Source: Candidatus Peregrinibacteria bacterium (GTDB taxonomy: Bacteria > Patescibacteriota > Gracilibacteria > UBA1369 > PNNO01). Taken from it: DNA of 5,629 bases. Every line of letters begins with the position of its first letter. Within the stretch, counting starts at the first letter, position 1. Positions 5,031 to 5,629 of the stretch are shown here, piece by piece. The translations under genes were made by a program, and so were the position numbers. The notes below the pieces were generated by a model. That model made no database searches, was not told where the DNA came from, and worked only from the letters and a program-made list of their open reading frames with translations. The stretch spans positions 1 to 5,629 of the forward strand of contig WJKT01000038.1 in NCBI GenBank assembly GCA_014728955.1. The letters are read 5' to 3'.

Positions 5031-5629
5031 TTAAACGTTTGCTCTATTTGTTTCTTCAAACTTCATTGCTATTTTTGTATCTGAAGATTTTTTCGGATAT
5101 TCAACCTGCATAGCTACTCTTCGACCGGCAATAAAATATTTATTTAAAAATGCTTGTTCTTTTTTTGTACAACTGGCAATTTCTTTTAGCTTTGCATAAA
5201 TTTCCTTTATATCTGCCACCTTACTGTCCGGGCTGACTTTTTCATTCCATTCTTTAAGCATTTTTCCCTCATGATCTCTATACGAAGCAGCACTGTCAAT
5301 ACGCTCCCCCAAACCTTGTATCGCCCATCGCGCCTCAACCTTATATCCTTTCTTTTCCAACTGCCTTTTTGCTGATTCTGCACGTGCTTTGGCAATACGT
5401 TTATTGGTCTCAAATCCACCTTCCATACTCGCTGATCCCCAAACAATAACCGTTGGTTTTTGCTTGTCTATTGTTTCCTTTTTCAACGTATCCAGCTTTT
5501 TAGTATTAATATGTTTCATAACCGATTCCACATCCAAACCATTAATAGTAGCGAGATTATCCTTAATCGATTTTTTTAATAATGCGAGAAGATTGTTGTC
5601 AAGATTGGTCATATCTTGCGGTATAGACA
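5031..5629 (-). CDS. OmpA-like-domain protein (5' end open at window edge)
   Basis: At least 193 residues from the ATG at 5612, but the frame stays open to the right edge (SIPQD precedes that Met), so the true start, and any signal peptide or anchor, may lie outside. Residues 54-171 resemble an OmpA C-terminal (peptidoglycan-binding-like) domain: strand TVIVWGSASMEGG, then N70-x-x-I-A-x-x-R77-A, an amphipathic helix ending KKGY, the ARWAIQGLGE strand-turn, and finally AGRRVAMQVEY (162-172), matching the usual (N)RRV strand. The Asp that contacts diaminopimelate in classical OmpA domains appears to be Ser here (GSAS), while the partner Arg (R77) is kept. A Lys/Glu-rich insert of about 50 residues separates the GLGE turn from the RRV strand. 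No membrane segment is visible in the part present. It converges on ftsZ with 17 bases between the stops. A cell-envelope role is inferred. Confidence 0.65.
   Translation of the reverse strand, partial: SIPQDMTNLDNNLLALLKKSIKDNLATINGLDVESVMKHINTKKLDTLKKETIDKQKPTVIVWGSASMEGGFETNKRIAKARAESAKRQLEKKGYKVEARWAIQGLGERIDSAASYRDHEGKMLKEWNEKVSPDSKVADIKEIYAKLKEIASCTKKEQAFLNKYFIAGRRVAMQVEYPKKSSDTKIAMKFEETNRANV

Noticed and set aside
1..5629. Alternative genetic code with TGA as glycine or tryptophan, as in some CPR lineages
   Set aside because: ftsA, ftsZ and the exonuclease are full length with no in-frame TGA, and their conserved glycines use ordinary GGN codons. All stops being TAA fits low GC content and needs no recoding.
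1..5629. CRISPR array, tRNA or rRNA gene, insertion sequence, toxin-antitoxin or phage-defence genes
   Set aside because: No spaced direct repeats, cloverleaf-like sequence, transposase motif or terminal inverted repeats were seen, and coding sequence accounts for nearly all the window.

Overview
The window looks like a 5.6 kb metagenome-type contig from a small-genome bacterium, most likely the Candidate Phyla Radiation (Patescibacteria). That placement is an inference from four things. A 117-residue protein has the two-helix layout of the TrbC/VirB2-like T4SS pilins common in these lineages. The upstream reading frame ends in a Lys/Glu-rich tail followed by a KhpA-type KH protein, as in rpsP-khpA pairs. 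None of the seven genes whose starts can be examined has a convincing Shine-Dalgarno sequence before its chosen start. All visible stops are TAA, and long conserved genes read through without in-frame TGA, so the standard bacterial code applies. Both edges cut through an open reading frame.

Layout. Positions 1-111 hold the end of an upstream gene (possibly rpsP) whose frame carries two TAA stops and then resumes a similar charged tail. Next come khpA (170-481) and the pilin-like membrane protein (513-866), same strand and closely spaced. The pilin gene meets, tail to tail and sharing a TTAA, a minus-strand gene (863-1309) that resembles only the C-terminal half of a glycogen-synthase-like glycosyltransferase. 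That gene and the next, a stand-alone 5'-3' exonuclease/flap endonuclease (1422-2330), diverge from a short AT-rich region with a good -10 element on each strand. A 155-base gap (2331-2485) contains palindromes and a likely ftsA promoter. The cell-division pair ftsA (2486-3724) and ftsZ (3826-5013) follows, with a TTGACA-type promoter between them. The last gene (5031-5629, minus) is an OmpA-like-domain protein, open at the right edge and convergent with ftsZ.

Function. FtsA and FtsZ form the core of the division ring: FtsZ ends in the conserved peptide that FtsA binds, and FtsA ends in an amphipathic helix suited to membrane attachment. The exonuclease has a complete acidic active site and ends in QTSLF, which resembles a sliding-clamp-binding peptide. 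It may therefore process Okazaki flaps as a separate subunit rather than as part of a PolI polypeptide. KhpA is an RNA-binding protein. The glycosyltransferase half-domain and the OmpA-like protein have recognisable folds but unknown roles.

I found no CRISPR array, transposon, tRNA, rRNA or defence system. The points most worth a second look are the interrupted tail at 1-111, the orphan GT-B half-domain, the clamp-motif exonuclease, and a Shine-Dalgarno-like sequence inside ftsZ.
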